A stretch of DNA of 24,748 nucleotides from CAYFWF01 sp964346815. GTDB taxonomy: Bacteria > Acidobacteriota > Aminicenantia > Aminicenantales > Aminicenantaceae. The stretch covers positions 1 to 24,748 of the forward strand of contig CAYFWF010000056.1 in the NCBI GenBank assembly GCA_964346815.1, read 5' to 3'. Positions 1 through 8,164 of the stretch are shown piece after piece. Below the pieces are notes generated by a model that was not told the DNA's origin, ran no database searches, and saw nothing but the letters and a program-made list of their open reading frames with translations. The first letter of the stretch is position 1. Every line of letters starts with the position of its first letter. A program made the position numbers and the translations under genes.

Positions 1-723
1 AGGCCCGAGGTCCACAATGCCTTCAATGCCACCATGATTTCCGAGGTTTCCGATGCATTAGAGCAGGTGGCGTCGGATGAATCTGTCAGGGTGGTCATCC
101 TGACCGGAAGCCACAAGTCCTTCTGCGCCGGAGCGGACATCAATTGGATGAAGGAAATCATCCATTATTCCTATGAACAAAACCTGGAGGAATCCCTCGC
201 ACTGGCTGAGGCTCTTCACAAACTCTACATGCTGTCTAAGCCAACCATAGCGATGGTGAACGGGACTGCCATCGGCGGCGGAAACGGATTCCTCTCTGCC
301 TGTGATATGGCTATTGCCTCCGAGGAGGCAAAATTCGGTTTGAGCGAAGTAAAGATCGGGCTGGTTCCGGCAGCCATCTCTCCCTATGTGATCCGAAAAA
401 TCGGAGAGAGCAAGGCGCGTGAATATTTTCTTACCGGAAAGAGAATCTCCGCCCACAAAGCACAGGAGATAGGCTTGATAAACGAGGTGGTCCCCCGCAG
501 GGAGTTGGAAGAAAAGGTCGGGGAATTGGTCGGTCTTCTGCTGACTTCAGGACCGGAAGCGTTGGCCAACTGCAAAGAGTTGATCTTTCGAGTCCCTCAA
601 ATGAGTCTGGAAGAGGCCAAGGAATTTACAGCCAGGATGATCGCAAATCTGAGGATCAGCCAGGAAGGACAGGAAGGCATGGCTTCCTTCCTGGAAAAGC
701 GAAAACCCAAATGGTCAGAATAA
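1..723 (+). CDS. Enoyl-CoA hydratase/isomerase family protein (5' end cut off by window)
   Basis: The frame is open from base 1 and ends with TAA at 721-723. The codons before the first ATG (34) read RPEVHNAFNATM, the usual crotonase N-terminus, so the true start lies outside the window and about 240 residues are visible. Crotonase hallmarks are present: SFCAGADINWM (oxyanion-hole Ala-Gly-Ala-Asp), then GTAIGGGNGFLSACDMAIASE and FGLSEVKIGLVPA. The second oxyanion-hole stretch has the GGG of hydratases. A biotin carboxylase and a biotinyl protein follow 55 bases later, which is the arrangement of leucine-degradation clusters. Methylglutaconyl-CoA hydratase is therefore the best specific guess, but substrate cannot be read from the sequence and a general short-chain enoyl-CoA hydratase remains possible. 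Confidence 0.9.
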   Translation, partial: RPEVHNAFNATMISEVSDALEQVASDESVRVVILTGSHKSFCAGADINWMKEIIHYSYEQNLEESLALAEALHKLYMLSKPTIAMVNGTAIGGGNGFLSACDMAIASEEAKFGLSEVKIGLVPAAISPYVIRKIGESKAREYFLTGKRISAHKAQEIGLINEVVPRRELEEKVGELVGLLLTSGPEALANCKELIFRVPQMSLEEAKEFTARMIANLRISQEGQEGMASFLEKRKPKWSE

Positions 724-778
724 CGGCGGACCTTGATCTATCAGACCCACCTGAAATATAAGGAAATTCAATACACAA

Positions 779-2284
779 ATGTTTAAAAAGATACTCATCG
801 CCAACAGAGGAGAGATAGCTGCCCGGATTATCAGGGGCTGCCAGGAGATGGGGATTTCAACTGTGGCTGTTTATTCAGAGGCGGACCGCCGCAGCCTTCA
901 TGTGCAGATAGCTGACGAGGCCCTGTGCATCGGCCCTCCACCGGCGGCAGAAAGCTACCTCCACATGCCCAAAATCATCGATGCTGCCAAGCAGACAGGA
1001 GCGGAAGCCATTCATCCTGGATACGGATTTTTGGCAGAAAACTTCGAATTCGCCCGCCGTTGCGAGAAAGAAAAGATCGTCTTCATCGGTCCCAATAGCA
1101 ATGCCCTGGAATTGGTGGGGGACAAATTGCGTTCCCGGCAGGCAATGGAGAAGGCAGACATCCCCATCATCCCGGGGATGAAAGGAGCGGTTCAAGACAT
1201 CTCGGTCTTTATAGAGGAGGCCAGGAAGATCGGCTATCCTGTGATGATCAAAGCCTCAGCAGGAGGGGGAGGAAAGGGCATGCGAGTCGTTTTCGATGAG
1301 AAGGATCTCACTCCCGCTATCGAGGCAGGTATGCGGGAAGCGAAATCTGCATTCGGTGACGAATCGGTTTATCTGGAGAAATACCTCCAAGAACCCCGAC
1401 ATGTGGAGTTTCAGGTCCTTGCCGATAACCATGGGAATGTGGTGCATCTTTTCGAGAGAGAGTGCTCCATCCAGAGAAGACATCAGAAGATCGTGGAAGA
1501 GACACCTTCCCAGGCGTTGGATCCGGAGCTTCGTTCCAAGATGGGAGAAACGGCGCGCAGAGTCATGGAGGTGTCCGGTTATAACAATGCGGGTACTGTG
1601 GAATTCCTGTTGGATAAGAATAAGAACTTCTACTTTCTGGAGGTCAATGCCCGCCTTCAGGTTGAACACCCTGTGACAGAGCTGACGACGGGAGTGGACC
1701 TGGTGCACCAACAGATATTGACCGCATGGGGAGAGAAACTTCCATTCAGCCAGGATGAGCTTGCACAGAAAGGGCATGCCATCGAATGCCGAATCTATGC
1801 TGAAGATCCTCAAAACAACTTTCTCCCATCATCGGGAAAAGTCCTGTATCTGAAGGAACCTCGAGGGCCTGGTGTCCGTCATGACTGCGGAATATACAGC
1901 GGCTGGGATGTTCCCATCTTTTATGATCCTATCCTGGCCAAGCTGATCGTGTGGGCAGAAAACAGAGATGTGGCCTGCCAGAAAATGATCAAAGCCTTGG
2001 ACGACTATGTCATATTGGGGATACAGACGACCATAAATTTCTTGAGAGATGTCATCGATCATCCTCGGTTCCGAAAAGGGGAGACCACTACGAGTTTTAT
2101 TCCAGACTACTTCGGAGATTGGGCAGGGAAAAAAGCCTCGGATGAGAAAAATCAGATGATCCTGGTAGCTGCCGCTTTTGATTCTTTTCAGGCCTCCCAA
2201 TCAGGAACCAATTTCAAGGCCGAAAAGAAGCAGGTCTACTCGCCGTGGCTTTCCCTCGGCAGGTGGCGGTTGGGAGGTAAATGA
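779..2284 (+). CDS. Biotin carboxylase subunit of an acyl-CoA carboxylase
   Basis: 501 residues. It catalyses ATP- and bicarbonate-dependent carboxylation of biotin. The N-terminal ILIANRGEIAARIIR motif, ATP-grasp glycine loop KASAGGGGKGMRVV (158-171), ERECSIQRRHQK (227-238) and FLEVNARLQVEHPVTE (286-301) are all present. By E. coli AccC numbering the metal/catalytic residues E288, N290, R292 and R338 fall at the same positions. The C-terminus extends about 50 residues beyond AccC length and stops before any biotinyl domain; that domain is in the next gene. The hydratase upstream and the separate carrier downstream suggest a methylcrotonyl-CoA, propionyl-CoA or similar carboxylase rather than housekeeping acetyl-CoA carboxylase (inference). 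No carboxyltransferase gene is in view; it may lie upstream of the window. The stop overlaps the translation-initiation region of the next gene. Confidence 0.93.
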   Translation: MFKKILIANRGEIAARIIRGCQEMGISTVAVYSEADRRSLHVQIADEALCIGPPPAAESYLHMPKIIDAAKQTGAEAIHPGYGFLAENFEFARRCEKEKIVFIGPNSNALELVGDKLRSRQAMEKADIPIIPGMKGAVQDISVFIEEARKIGYPVMIKASAGGGGKGMRVVFDEKDLTPAIEAGMREAKSAFGDESVYLEKYLQEPRHVEFQVLADNHGNVVHLFERECSIQRRHQKIVEETPSQALDPELRSKMGETARRVMEVSGYNNAGTVEFLLDKNKNFYFLEVNARLQVEHPVTELTTGVDLVHQQILTAWGEKLPFSQDELAQKGHAIECRIYAEDPQNNFLPSSGKVLYLKEPRGPGVRHDCGIYSGWDVPIFYDPILAKLIVWAENRDVACQKMIKALDDYVILGIQTTINFLRDVIDHPRFRKGETTTSFIPDYFGDWAGKKASDEKNQMILVAAAFDSFQASQSGTNFKAEKKQVYSPWLSLGRWRLGGK

Positions 2285-2285
2285 A

Positions 2286-2795
2286 GTGGAATTCGAATTC
2301 TTGATCAATAATGTACTGCAGAAGATCGATCTCGATAAAAAGGAGAATTACTTTTTTTTCTCTGATGATAAAAAAACCTACAAAGCCGATATCCAATACA
2401 TTTCCCCTAACCAGATCTCCATTTTGGTGGAAGATCGCTCCTATTTGATCTATTTCGTTCAGGAGAAAGACAAGCGGTATTTCTATATCGGAGGACAGCA
2501 GTTCCTGGTAACCGAGTCATCTGAAGAAGGAGGGGAGAGTCTCAGGCGGGGGGAGGAGAGAACTCCTGAGGGGACGCTTCTGGTGAAGGCGCCCATGCCG
2601 GGAAAGGTCATCAAGATCAACGTTGCCGAGCAGGAGACCGTCAGGAAGAACCAGACTCTGGCAATCGTGGAGGCAATGAAGATGGAAAACGAAATAAAAG
2701 CCTCTATCGATGGGATCATCAAAATGATCCATGTCGCAGAAGGAGACCTGGTGGATTCCGAGAATCCGATGATCGAGCTCGAACCGGCAACTTAG
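2286..2795 (+). CDS. Biotinyl carrier protein of the acyl-CoA carboxylase
   Basis: 169 residues from a GTG start at 2286, chosen because GGGAGGTAA lies just upstream and the longer reading frame only overlaps the biotin carboxylase. The C-terminal half is a biotinyl domain: APMPGKVIKINV, then the biotinylation motif EAMKMEN with the acceptor Lys at about residue 132, then a second glycine-containing repeat. The N-terminal 80 residues are rich in beta-forming residues (YFFFSDDKKTYKADIQYI) and resemble the BT-type docking domain of propionyl-CoA-carboxylase alpha chains, which in many species is fused to biotin carboxylase. A charged linker (about 78-93) joins the two parts. The start is translationally coupled to the upstream gene. 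Confidence 0.9.
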   Translation: MEFEFLINNVLQKIDLDKKENYFFFSDDKKTYKADIQYISPNQISILVEDRSYLIYFVQEKDKRYFYIGGQQFLVTESSEEGGESLRRGEERTPEGTLLVKAPMPGKVIKINVAEQETVRKNQTLAIVEAMKMENEIKASIDGIIKMIHVAEGDLVDSENPMIELEPAT

Positions 2796-3070
2796 CAGCT
2801 TAGGGACGGTTCATTTTTTTTCTATTCCATTTTATCCTAAATATGCATAGTGTCATTGCGAAGTCCTAAGGGACTGAAGCAATCTCATCTATCAAGAGAT
2901 CACCACATCGTTTATCTTATTTCCTCCCCCAAGATCCTTTTCTTTGTCTGAGAGAGAGGGTAGAATGAAAAGAGCTGTAAGGTGAAAAGATACAGATAGT
3001 TAAAGTCCTTTTAGAGGAGAAAACAGGCGACCCAAGAGCACTCTGATTATCTCGCTCAAAGAAGGAAGAA
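2796..3070. other. Intergenic region with a REP-like palindrome and no gene
   Basis: 275 bases between the carboxylase operon and the sigma factor gene. I see no credible coding frame. TTAGGGACGGTTCA at 2799-2812 followed by a T-run, and the palindrome described separately, look like dispersed repetitive material. The ribosome-binding site of the next gene lies at its end. Confidence 0.5.
2852..2886. repeat. REP-like hairpin (GTCATTGCGA...GAAGCAATCTC type)
   Basis: Two nested inverted arms: ATTGC (2855-2859) with GCAAT (2879-2883), and AGTCC (2862-2866) with GGACT (2871-2875). The outer sequence GTCATTGCGA...GAAGCAATCTC matches a palindromic element dispersed in many bacterial genomes. Only one copy is in the window, so repetition cannot be shown here. 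Confidence 0.5.
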
Positions 3071-3673
3071 ATGCAACGAAACAAGAATGATGAGAGTTTT
3101 AGGAAGGTGAGAATGGAGCAGCAGGAGCTTATGCGCCAAGTCCAGGCTGGTGATGAAATGGCTTTCAGAGAAATCGTCCGATTATACAAGGACAAGATCG
3201 TTAATTTCCTCTGGCAGGTTACAGGAGATTACCAGATTGCCGTAGAGCTGGCTCAAGAGACATTCATCCGTGTCTATTTCAAAGCGAATAAGTATAAGCC
3301 TGTGGCGCCATTATCCTCATGGATTTACACCATTGCATCGAATTTGGCGAAGACAGAAATGAAAAAAAGGCACCGGGTTTCCACGATTCCACTGGACGAT
3401 GTGTCCTATAGATTTTCCGAGGAAGAGGGATCATCGGACAATCCTGAGAGTAGAGCGATGGTAAAGAAATTGAGAAAGGCTCTGAATGCCCTTCATCCTC
3501 GCTACAGAATTCCTGTCGTTTTAAAGGATATCGAGGGATACAGCCAGGAAGAGATCGCCCAAATCCTGAAGAAGCCGCTCGGGACCATTAAAGCGAGGAT
3601 CAGCCGTGGAAGGGACTATCTTAAAAAGGAATTGGAGAACGGCACAGCTCAAATAAATTTAAATGAGGAGTGA
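3071..3673 (+). CDS. ECF (sigma-70 family, RpoE-like) sigma factor
   Basis: 200 residues from ATG 3071. Region 2 (about residues 38-100) contains AQETFIRVYFKANKY and the promoter-melting/-10 recognition segment SSWIYTIASNLAKTEMKKR. Region 4 (about 133-187) has the helix-turn-helix GYSQEEIAQILKKPLGTIK followed by ARISRGRDYLKK. The acidic linker is typical of two-domain ECF factors, and there is no sign of regions 1 or 3. A second ATG at 3113 (residue 15) has a better ribosome-binding site (AGGAAGGTGAG) and starts nearer the usual ECF N-terminus, so the protein may be 186 residues. A one-TM protein and an HtrA-like periplasmic protein follow directly, the classic order of envelope-stress sigma operons (rpoE-rseA-mucD type). 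Control by membrane sequestration is inferred. Confidence 0.93.
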   Translation: MQRNKNDESFRKVRMEQQELMRQVQAGDEMAFREIVRLYKDKIVNFLWQVTGDYQIAVELAQETFIRVYFKANKYKPVAPLSSWIYTIASNLAKTEMKKRHRVSTIPLDDVSYRFSEEEGSSDNPESRAMVKKLRKALNALHPRYRIPVVLKDIEGYSQEEIAQILKKPLGTIKARISRGRDYLKKELENGTAQINLNEE

Positions 3674-3683
3674 GGGAGTAAAG

Positions 3684-4082
3684 ATGAAGGAATATAATTT
3701 TTTCGAGAAACTGGAGAGAGTGAAGGCCCCTGAAAATTTTGAGTCGGGGATCATAACTCTCTTACAAGAAAGAAAAAGAAAGCATGTCAAAGTCAGAACT
3801 CTCCGTTTCTCATTGGCAGGAGCGTTGAGTGCTGCTGTTGCTGTGTTCGTCATCATCAATTTCCTTATTCTTCCCCAGAATGCTCCAGTGGCATATTCCG
3901 AACTCGAAAGCGAAGTTCCTTCTGTTTTTGAACGAAGAATACCGCAGAGAACAATGGAATCCATCCCCATAATCGAGCGGGTGGATTATTCGGGGGAGGT
4001 TCGATCTCGCAGACAGGAACCCCCTACCATATATTTGTTGGAGCAGTGCTCTGATAATACAAACCGAGAAATCAAATATTAA
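3684..4082 (+). CDS. Single-pass membrane protein, probable anti-sigma factor
   Basis: 132 residues from ATG 3684, preceded by GGAGTGAGGGAG. An in-frame ATG at 3663 overlaps the sigma gene and would add 7 residues. A short basic cytoplasmic segment (1-40; LERVKAPENFESGIITLLQE) precedes one transmembrane helix at about 41-63 and a roughly 70-residue, Arg/Glu/Pro-rich outer segment. Topology, size and position after an ECF gene fit an anti-sigma factor. I do not see a zinc-binding HxxxCxxC motif, so it would not be of the ZAS type. The assignment rests on context and topology more than on sequence family. Confidence 0.6.
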   Translation: MKEYNFFEKLERVKAPENFESGIITLLQERKRKHVKVRTLRFSLAGALSAAVAVFVIINFLILPQNAPVAYSELESEVPSVFERRIPQRTMESIPIIERVDYSGEVRSRRQEPPTIYLLEQCSDNTNREIKY

Positions 4083-4097
4083 GGAGGTCATTTAGAA

Positions 4098-5786
4098 ATG
4101 AACTCGAGAATAAAAACGATATTCAGTCTTGGCGTATTGTTGTTTGCCCTCCCCTTTGTCGCTGCTGGAAAAACCTCACCGTCCGCTGATCCGCAGATTG
4201 AGAATGTAACAGAAAAAGTTTTTCCATGCGTTGTCAAGGTCGAAGCAAGAAACCTCGTAAGGAGGATTGCCACAGGAGTCGTTATCGGCGACAAAGGTTA
4301 TATAGTCACCACAGCCCTGATTGCTCCCCGTCCCCGTGATGAAGAGATCTTCATCACAACAGCAGAAGGCAGAAGAATCGAGGCCGAATTCTTGGGCATG
4401 GATTCTGAAACCCGCCTGGCCTTGATTCAGGCAAAAGACACAGATCTTACCCCTGTTAAAATGGCTAAAGATAAGCTGTCTCCTGGAGCATGGATTGGAG
4501 TGGTCAGCATATCTCCGGAAAACACGCCTCAGGTCACCCAGGGAATCGTCAGTTCTGTGGCTGAAGACAGGATCCGCCTGAATGTGTGGGTGAGCCCTGG
4601 AATGAGCGGAAGCCCTGTCATAGATAAACAGGGACGAATGGTAGGGCTGCTCAGAGGCGTTTACATGGATGAACAGCCGATCATTTTCGAATTCCAGGAG
4701 AAAGAGATCGTCGGCTCAGGCTATGTTTTCAGCAGGGCTGAGGCTCCGGCATCGGGTATGGCCATGGCTCTTCCGGTCGCTGTTGTTGAATCCATCACCA
4801 ATGAAATCAAGGAAAAGGGTAAAGTGGAGCGGGGCTGGCTCGGAGTGAGAATCTGGAAGAATGAAGACGACCAGGTGGAAATCATCGAAGTGGAGGAAGA
4901 CTCGCCGGCGGAGCTTGCAAATCTTGAAGAGGGAGACATCGTTCTTCAATTCGACGGTGAAGACGTGTATGACGATGAGATGCTGGCCAGAATGATCAGA
5001 GAGAGAAAACCTGGAGAGACCGTCACGCTGAAGATCGAGAGAAAGGGAAAGACTCAGGACGTCAAAGTCAAGCTGGGTGAGTTCAGCGAGGAAGACATCT
5101 GGAAGGATTTCGAAAGCCGGTTTCCTGATCTGTTCGGAGTCAAACCGGAAATTGATTTCGAGCGCGCAAAACCTCGGGCATTCACCAGGCCCGAGCTGTT
5201 CCAGAGGAGTTTTGGAGAACGCAGGTACATCGGCGTCTATATCAGGGAACTCAACAGGGAGCTCGCAGAATATTTCGGTGTGGAGGAGGGGACCGGACTC
5301 CTGGTCGAAAGGATCGAGGAGGGTGGCCCTGCAGAAGAAGCTGGCCTGAGAGTGGGTGATGTCATCATCACAGCAGACGGAGAACGATTGGAATCCACCA
5401 GGGAATTGAGTGAGCTCATTCAGGATAAGAAAGAGGGCGACAAGGTTGCCATCGAATTCATCAGGGATAAAAAGAAAAGAACCGTGGAAGTTGAAGTGAA
5501 AGAGGAAGAGACAAATCTCTCCAACATGTTCCGCAGCTATCCGGATCAGTATTGGGATCTCCTTAGATATCGAAGCGGAGAAGCGGCGAAGAGGTCTCAA
5601 AAGCTGACAGAGACCTTGAAGAGACAAGAAGAAGAAAATTACAGAAGATACATGGAACATCAGAAGGAGATGAGTGAAGAAATGAGGGAGCAGATGGAGA
5701 GGAAAAAGAGAGACGCCGAAAAATATTATAAAGACGCATTGAGGTACAGATTTACCACTGCAAGGCGCAGAGGAATAAGAGTTTAA
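4098..5786 (+). CDS. Secreted HtrA-like protein with two PDZ domains, predicted proteolytically inactive
   Basis: 562 residues with signal peptide (1-24), a DegP-like beta-barrel domain (about 35-235), PDZ1 (about 240-330), PDZ2 (about 375-470) and a charged, helical C-terminal tail (about 480-562; Glu/Lys/Arg-rich). Aligned with HtrA proteases, the His motif (LTNNHVV) reads VTTALIA, with Leu74 in place of His. The Asp motif (TDLALI) reads TRLALI, with Arg106 in place of Asp. The Ser loop is kept as PGMSGSP with Ser170. Two of the three triad residues are therefore gone. PDZ carboxylate loops are present (GWLGV, YIGVYI). The gene starts 15 bases after the anti-sigma gene with an AAGGAGGTCA ribosome site and is the last gene of the sigma operon. 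It likely acts as a periplasmic binding, chaperone or regulatory protein rather than a protease (inference). Confidence 0.85.
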   Translation: MNSRIKTIFSLGVLLFALPFVAAGKTSPSADPQIENVTEKVFPCVVKVEARNLVRRIATGVVIGDKGYIVTTALIAPRPRDEEIFITTAEGRRIEAEFLGMDSETRLALIQAKDTDLTPVKMAKDKLSPGAWIGVVSISPENTPQVTQGIVSSVAEDRIRLNVWVSPGMSGSPVIDKQGRMVGLLRGVYMDEQPIIFEFQEKEIVGSGYVFSRAEAPASGMAMALPVAVVESITNEIKEKGKVERGWLGVRIWKNEDDQVEIIEVEEDSPAELANLEEGDIVLQFDGEDVYDDEMLARMIRERKPGETVTLKIERKGKTQDVKVKLGEFSEEDIWKDFESRFPDLFGVKPEIDFERAKPRAFTRPELFQRSFGERRYIGVYIRELNRELAEYFGVEEGTGLLVERIEEGGPAEEAGLRVGDVIITADGERLESTRELSELIQDKKEGDKVAIEFIRDKKKRTVEVEVKEEETNLSNMFRSYPDQYWDLLRYRSGEAAKRSQKLTETLKRQEEENYRRYMEHQKEMSEEMREQMERKKRDAEKYYKDALRYRFTTARRRGIRV

Positions 5787-5809
5787 ACGCTCTTGTTTCC
5801 ATCTCACAG

Positions 5810-5845
5810 GGGAGGTGAGGAGCAATCCTCGTCCTCCCTTTTTTT
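5810..5845 (+). terminator. Rho-independent terminator of the sigma/HtrA operon
   Basis: A GC-rich stem GGGAGGTGAGGA / TCCTCGTCCTCCC with one bulged base and a GCAA-type loop is followed by seven T residues (5839-5845). It lies 24 bases after the HtrA-like stop codon. No matching T-run exists for the convergent minus-strand gene. Confidence 0.85.
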
Positions 5846-5880
5846 AATTCGGGACAGTATAGCAATTGAACGCCACCGAA

Positions 5881-6468
5881 TCAAGAATCCTGGCCGAGCC
5901 ATGCTTTTTTAAACGCTTCGTACTCTGAGGCGGAAAGCCTCATTTTTTTATCGAATCCCTTTTCTGTCCTCTGCTTCATGGCTTCATAAAGGACGATTCC
6001 CACAGAGACCGAGAGATTCAAACTCTGCACCATCCCTATCATAGGAATTCTGATTATATAATCTGCCAAATCGCGGGCTTCTTCTGATATTCCTTCCGAC
6101 TCATTCCCGAAAACAACTGCCAGGGGCTGGGTGTAGTCTACTGATGTATAGGGCATGGCTTCATCGCCCAAGAATGTGGCGGCAATCTTAAATCCCTTTT
6201 CTTTCAGCTGCTCCAGACATTCTGTTGTGGAATGGTAATAATTGAAATGAAGCCATTTTTCTGCCCGCGTGGATACGGCTTCGTTTATCGGAAATGATTC
6301 TCCGGCCGATGAGATAATATCCAAGTAGAGGATTCCGGCTGCATCGCAAGTACGAACCACAGCGCTCGCATTGTGGGTGTTGGTGACTTCTTCTAGAACG
6401 ATACGCAAATCCGGCTGACGGTGAGAGAGCACCTTCTTCACCTTTTGGATTCTTTCTCTTGTCGGCAC
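5881..6468 (-). CDS. trmH: TrmH/SpoU family tRNA (guanosine-2'-O-)-methyltransferase
   Basis: 195 residues. The three SPOUT motifs are clear: motif 1 NTHNASAVVRTCDAAG (30-45, catalytic Arg39), motif 2 AVVFGNESEGIS (117-128) and motif 3 RIPMIGMVQSLNLSVSVGI (140-158). The opening segment (RERIQKVKKVLSHRQPDLRIVLEEV) matches the TrmH N-terminus (RxxRI...RQPDL...EQV) rather than the RlmB substrate-binding domain. The likely role is Gm18 methylation in the tRNA D-loop by SAM. The C-terminal basic extension (162-195) is typical of TrmH. Length is close to that of bacterial TrmH cores. It is convergent with the HtrA-like gene and separate from the next minus-strand operon. I see no strong ribosome-binding site before the ATG. 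Confidence 0.88.
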   Translation of the reverse strand: MPTRERIQKVKKVLSHRQPDLRIVLEEVTNTHNASAVVRTCDAAGILYLDIISSAGESFPINEAVSTRAEKWLHFNYYHSTTECLEQLKEKGFKIAATFLGDEAMPYTSVDYTQPLAVVFGNESEGISEEARDLADYIIRIPMIGMVQSLNLSVSVGIVLYEAMKQRTEKGFDKKMRLSASEYEAFKKAWLGQDS

Positions 6469-6573
6469 AAGCAGAATATAACAAACAAATCCCAGGGAAA
6501 CAACATTAAATCCAGCACAAGTTGTGCCTTAAATAAGTGATTGCGTATGCTGTCCCAAACTAAAGTTCCCAAG

Positions 6574-7134
6574 CTAGAGGCCTAAGTTGAGGAGCAGCTT
6601 GGCTGTCACAGCTATCCAGAAAATTGCTGCTCCGATCAGGGCTCTGTACTCTTTGTTTTTTTTATATCGCTTCCATTCAAAACGATTACTTTGGCCCCGA
6701 AAGGATGGCCTTAAAGTCGGGAAAAAAAGCGGGACTTTTTCTCTATAAGCAGTGTATGCCTCAGGGAAGAGCTGCTTCATTTTTTGTTTTTCGGTATGGA
6801 TCACCACAGGATAAATGACTAAAAAAAGCACAACGGCCAAAGCCAATATCCACAGAGATTGTGCGCCGATCACTATCCCGATTCCTATCAGCAAGTTTCC
6901 CAGGTAGAGAGGATTACGGGTGAACCGGTAAGGACCGGCCGTGATCAATTTTCTCTCTTTCTCCAAGTGACCGCATGCCCAGGTGCGGAGAAAAAGTCCT
7001 GCAATTGTCAGGCCCAACCCGATGAGCAGCGACCAGAGATCTGGCTTGGCGAGCACCGCGGCCACGATCACGAACAGCAGGCTGATCCTCACCCGCCATT
7101 TGTAGATTATTTTCTCCAGGCGGTGATCAGACAT
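6574..7134 (-). CDS. Isoprenylcysteine carboxyl methyltransferase (ICMT/PEMT)-like membrane protein
   Basis: 186 residues and about four transmembrane segments (roughly 15-29, 34-51, 78-91, 94-112), plus a hydrophobic C-terminus (165-186). The signature GPYRFTRNPLYLGN (67-80) and the downstream E115 and YREKVPLFFP identify the SAM-binding region of the ICMT/phospholipid-methyltransferase superfamily. The bacterial substrate is unknown and probably a lipid or small molecule. The start overlaps the 3' end of the heptosyltransferase by 8 bases, so it is the last gene of the LPS-core operon and translationally coupled; a role in envelope lipid modification is inferred from this. Confidence 0.8.
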   Translation of the reverse strand: MSDHRLEKIIYKWRVRISLLFVIVAAVLAKPDLWSLLIGLGLTIAGLFLRTWACGHLEKERKLITAGPYRFTRNPLYLGNLLIGIGIVIGAQSLWILALAVVLFLVIYPVVIHTEKQKMKQLFPEAYTAYREKVPLFFPTLRPSFRGQSNRFEWKRYKKNKEYRALIGAAIFWIAVTAKLLLNLGL

Positions 7135-8155
7135 GTTTCTCCAGCAATTCCTGACACAGAGAAGCCACTTCCTCAGCGCTTATCCTCTCTAGACAGTCCA
7201 ACCGCGGGCAGACCCTTTTGTAGCAGAAACTGCAATCGAGACGATGGAACGCCACCCTGTCCTGGGATCTGAAAGGTCCATTGCGGTTGGGATTCGTCGG
7301 TCCAAAAAGCCCCACTACAGGCTTAAACAAAGCACAGGCTGCCTGGAGCGCAAAGGTGTCTCCACTGACCACCAGAGAGGATTCCCTGACCAGGGCGATG
7401 ACTTCTTTTAACGAGAGAGCAGGGACCATGGCCACTCCTGTTTCTCTATTCACTTTAACGGCCAATTCTTTTTCTTCGTCGTTTCCCCAAAGCAGCAGCA
7501 GAAAATTCTCTTCGCTGCCCAGCTTTTGGATCAATTCGCTCCATCTTTCAGGATACCACCGCTTTGTTTCCCAAGCGGCTCCCACATTGAGAAGCACCAA
7601 TTTCTTTTCGCTCTCATACCCGAGCCCGCTCAATATTTTCTGGATAGATTCTGACAACTTATCGGGAACGGTCAGCGGAAATTCGTATCTCTCTTTCTCG
7701 ATTCCGAGCAGAGAAAGGAGCTCGAGATTTTTGTCCACCACATGGCCTCTCTCGTCAATTTTTTCAAGCTTATCCGTATAAAACAGGACAGCCAGCGGTT
7801 CCTTCAGATTTTTCCCTTGGAAGCCTAATCTTCTCTTTGCTTTAGAGAGGAATGCGAAAACTCCTGATTTTACCAGTCCTTGAAAATCGATGGCGACCTG
7901 GTCTTTTCTCTTGATTTGTGTTCGAAGCAGGGCAAGTTCCTGCCAGAATTCCGGAGACCACCATTTCCACCGCTTCAGCCGGACAGGGATGATTCTATCG
8001 ATGCCAGGGACAAGATCGAGAATTTCCTTTCCCTTTTCCTCTACAATCCAGGAGATTGCTGCGTCTGGATAATGTTTCCTCAGAGCGGCAAAGGCCGGCA
8101 GGGTGTGGATGATATCTCCCAGTGAGCTGAGCCTGATGATCAAAAAATGGTTCAT
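7127..8155 (-). CDS. Glycosyltransferase family 9, LPS heptosyltransferase
   Basis: 342 residues. The N-terminal Rossmann half opens with IIRLSSLGDIIHTLPAFAALR (6-26), the GT9 signature, and contains DFQGLVKSG. The C-terminal half has the nucleotide-sugar motif SGDTFALQAACALFKPVVGLFGPTNPNRNGP. The tail CSFCYKRVCPRLDCLERI is the Cys-rich ending common in this family. It transfers heptose from ADP-L-glycero-D-manno-heptose onto Kdo or heptose of the LPS inner core. The opening resembles WaaC most, but WaaC and WaaF cannot be separated with confidence. It lies 9 bases after hldC, so the donor-synthesis and transfer genes are cotranscribed. Confidence 0.9.
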   Translation of the reverse strand: MNHFLIIRLSSLGDIIHTLPAFAALRKHYPDAAISWIVEEKGKEILDLVPGIDRIIPVRLKRWKWWSPEFWQELALLRTQIKRKDQVAIDFQGLVKSGVFAFLSKAKRRLGFQGKNLKEPLAVLFYTDKLEKIDERGHVVDKNLELLSLLGIEKERYEFPLTVPDKLSESIQKILSGLGYESEKKLVLLNVGAAWETKRWYPERWSELIQKLGSEENFLLLLWGNDEEKELAVKVNRETGVAMVPALSLKEVIALVRESSLVVSGDTFALQAACALFKPVVGLFGPTNPNRNGPFRSQDRVAFHRLDCSFCYKRVCPRLDCLERISAEEVASLCQELLEKHV

Positions 8156-8164
8156 CTTTCCTGT

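Noticed and set aside
1256..1813. 185-codon minus-strand frame inside biotin carboxylase
   Set aside because: Shadow of a strongly conserved gene; no recognisable motif.
4716..5825. 369-codon open frame on the minus strand
   Set aside because: It lies antisense to the well-supported HtrA-like gene, its translation is low-complexity (Phe/Leu/Ser-rich) with no domain, and the plus frame has signal peptide, PDZ motifs and operon context.
6515..6527. GCACAA-G-TTGTGC palindrome upstream of trmH
   Set aside because: Short and isolated, with no promoter elements lined up; could be chance.
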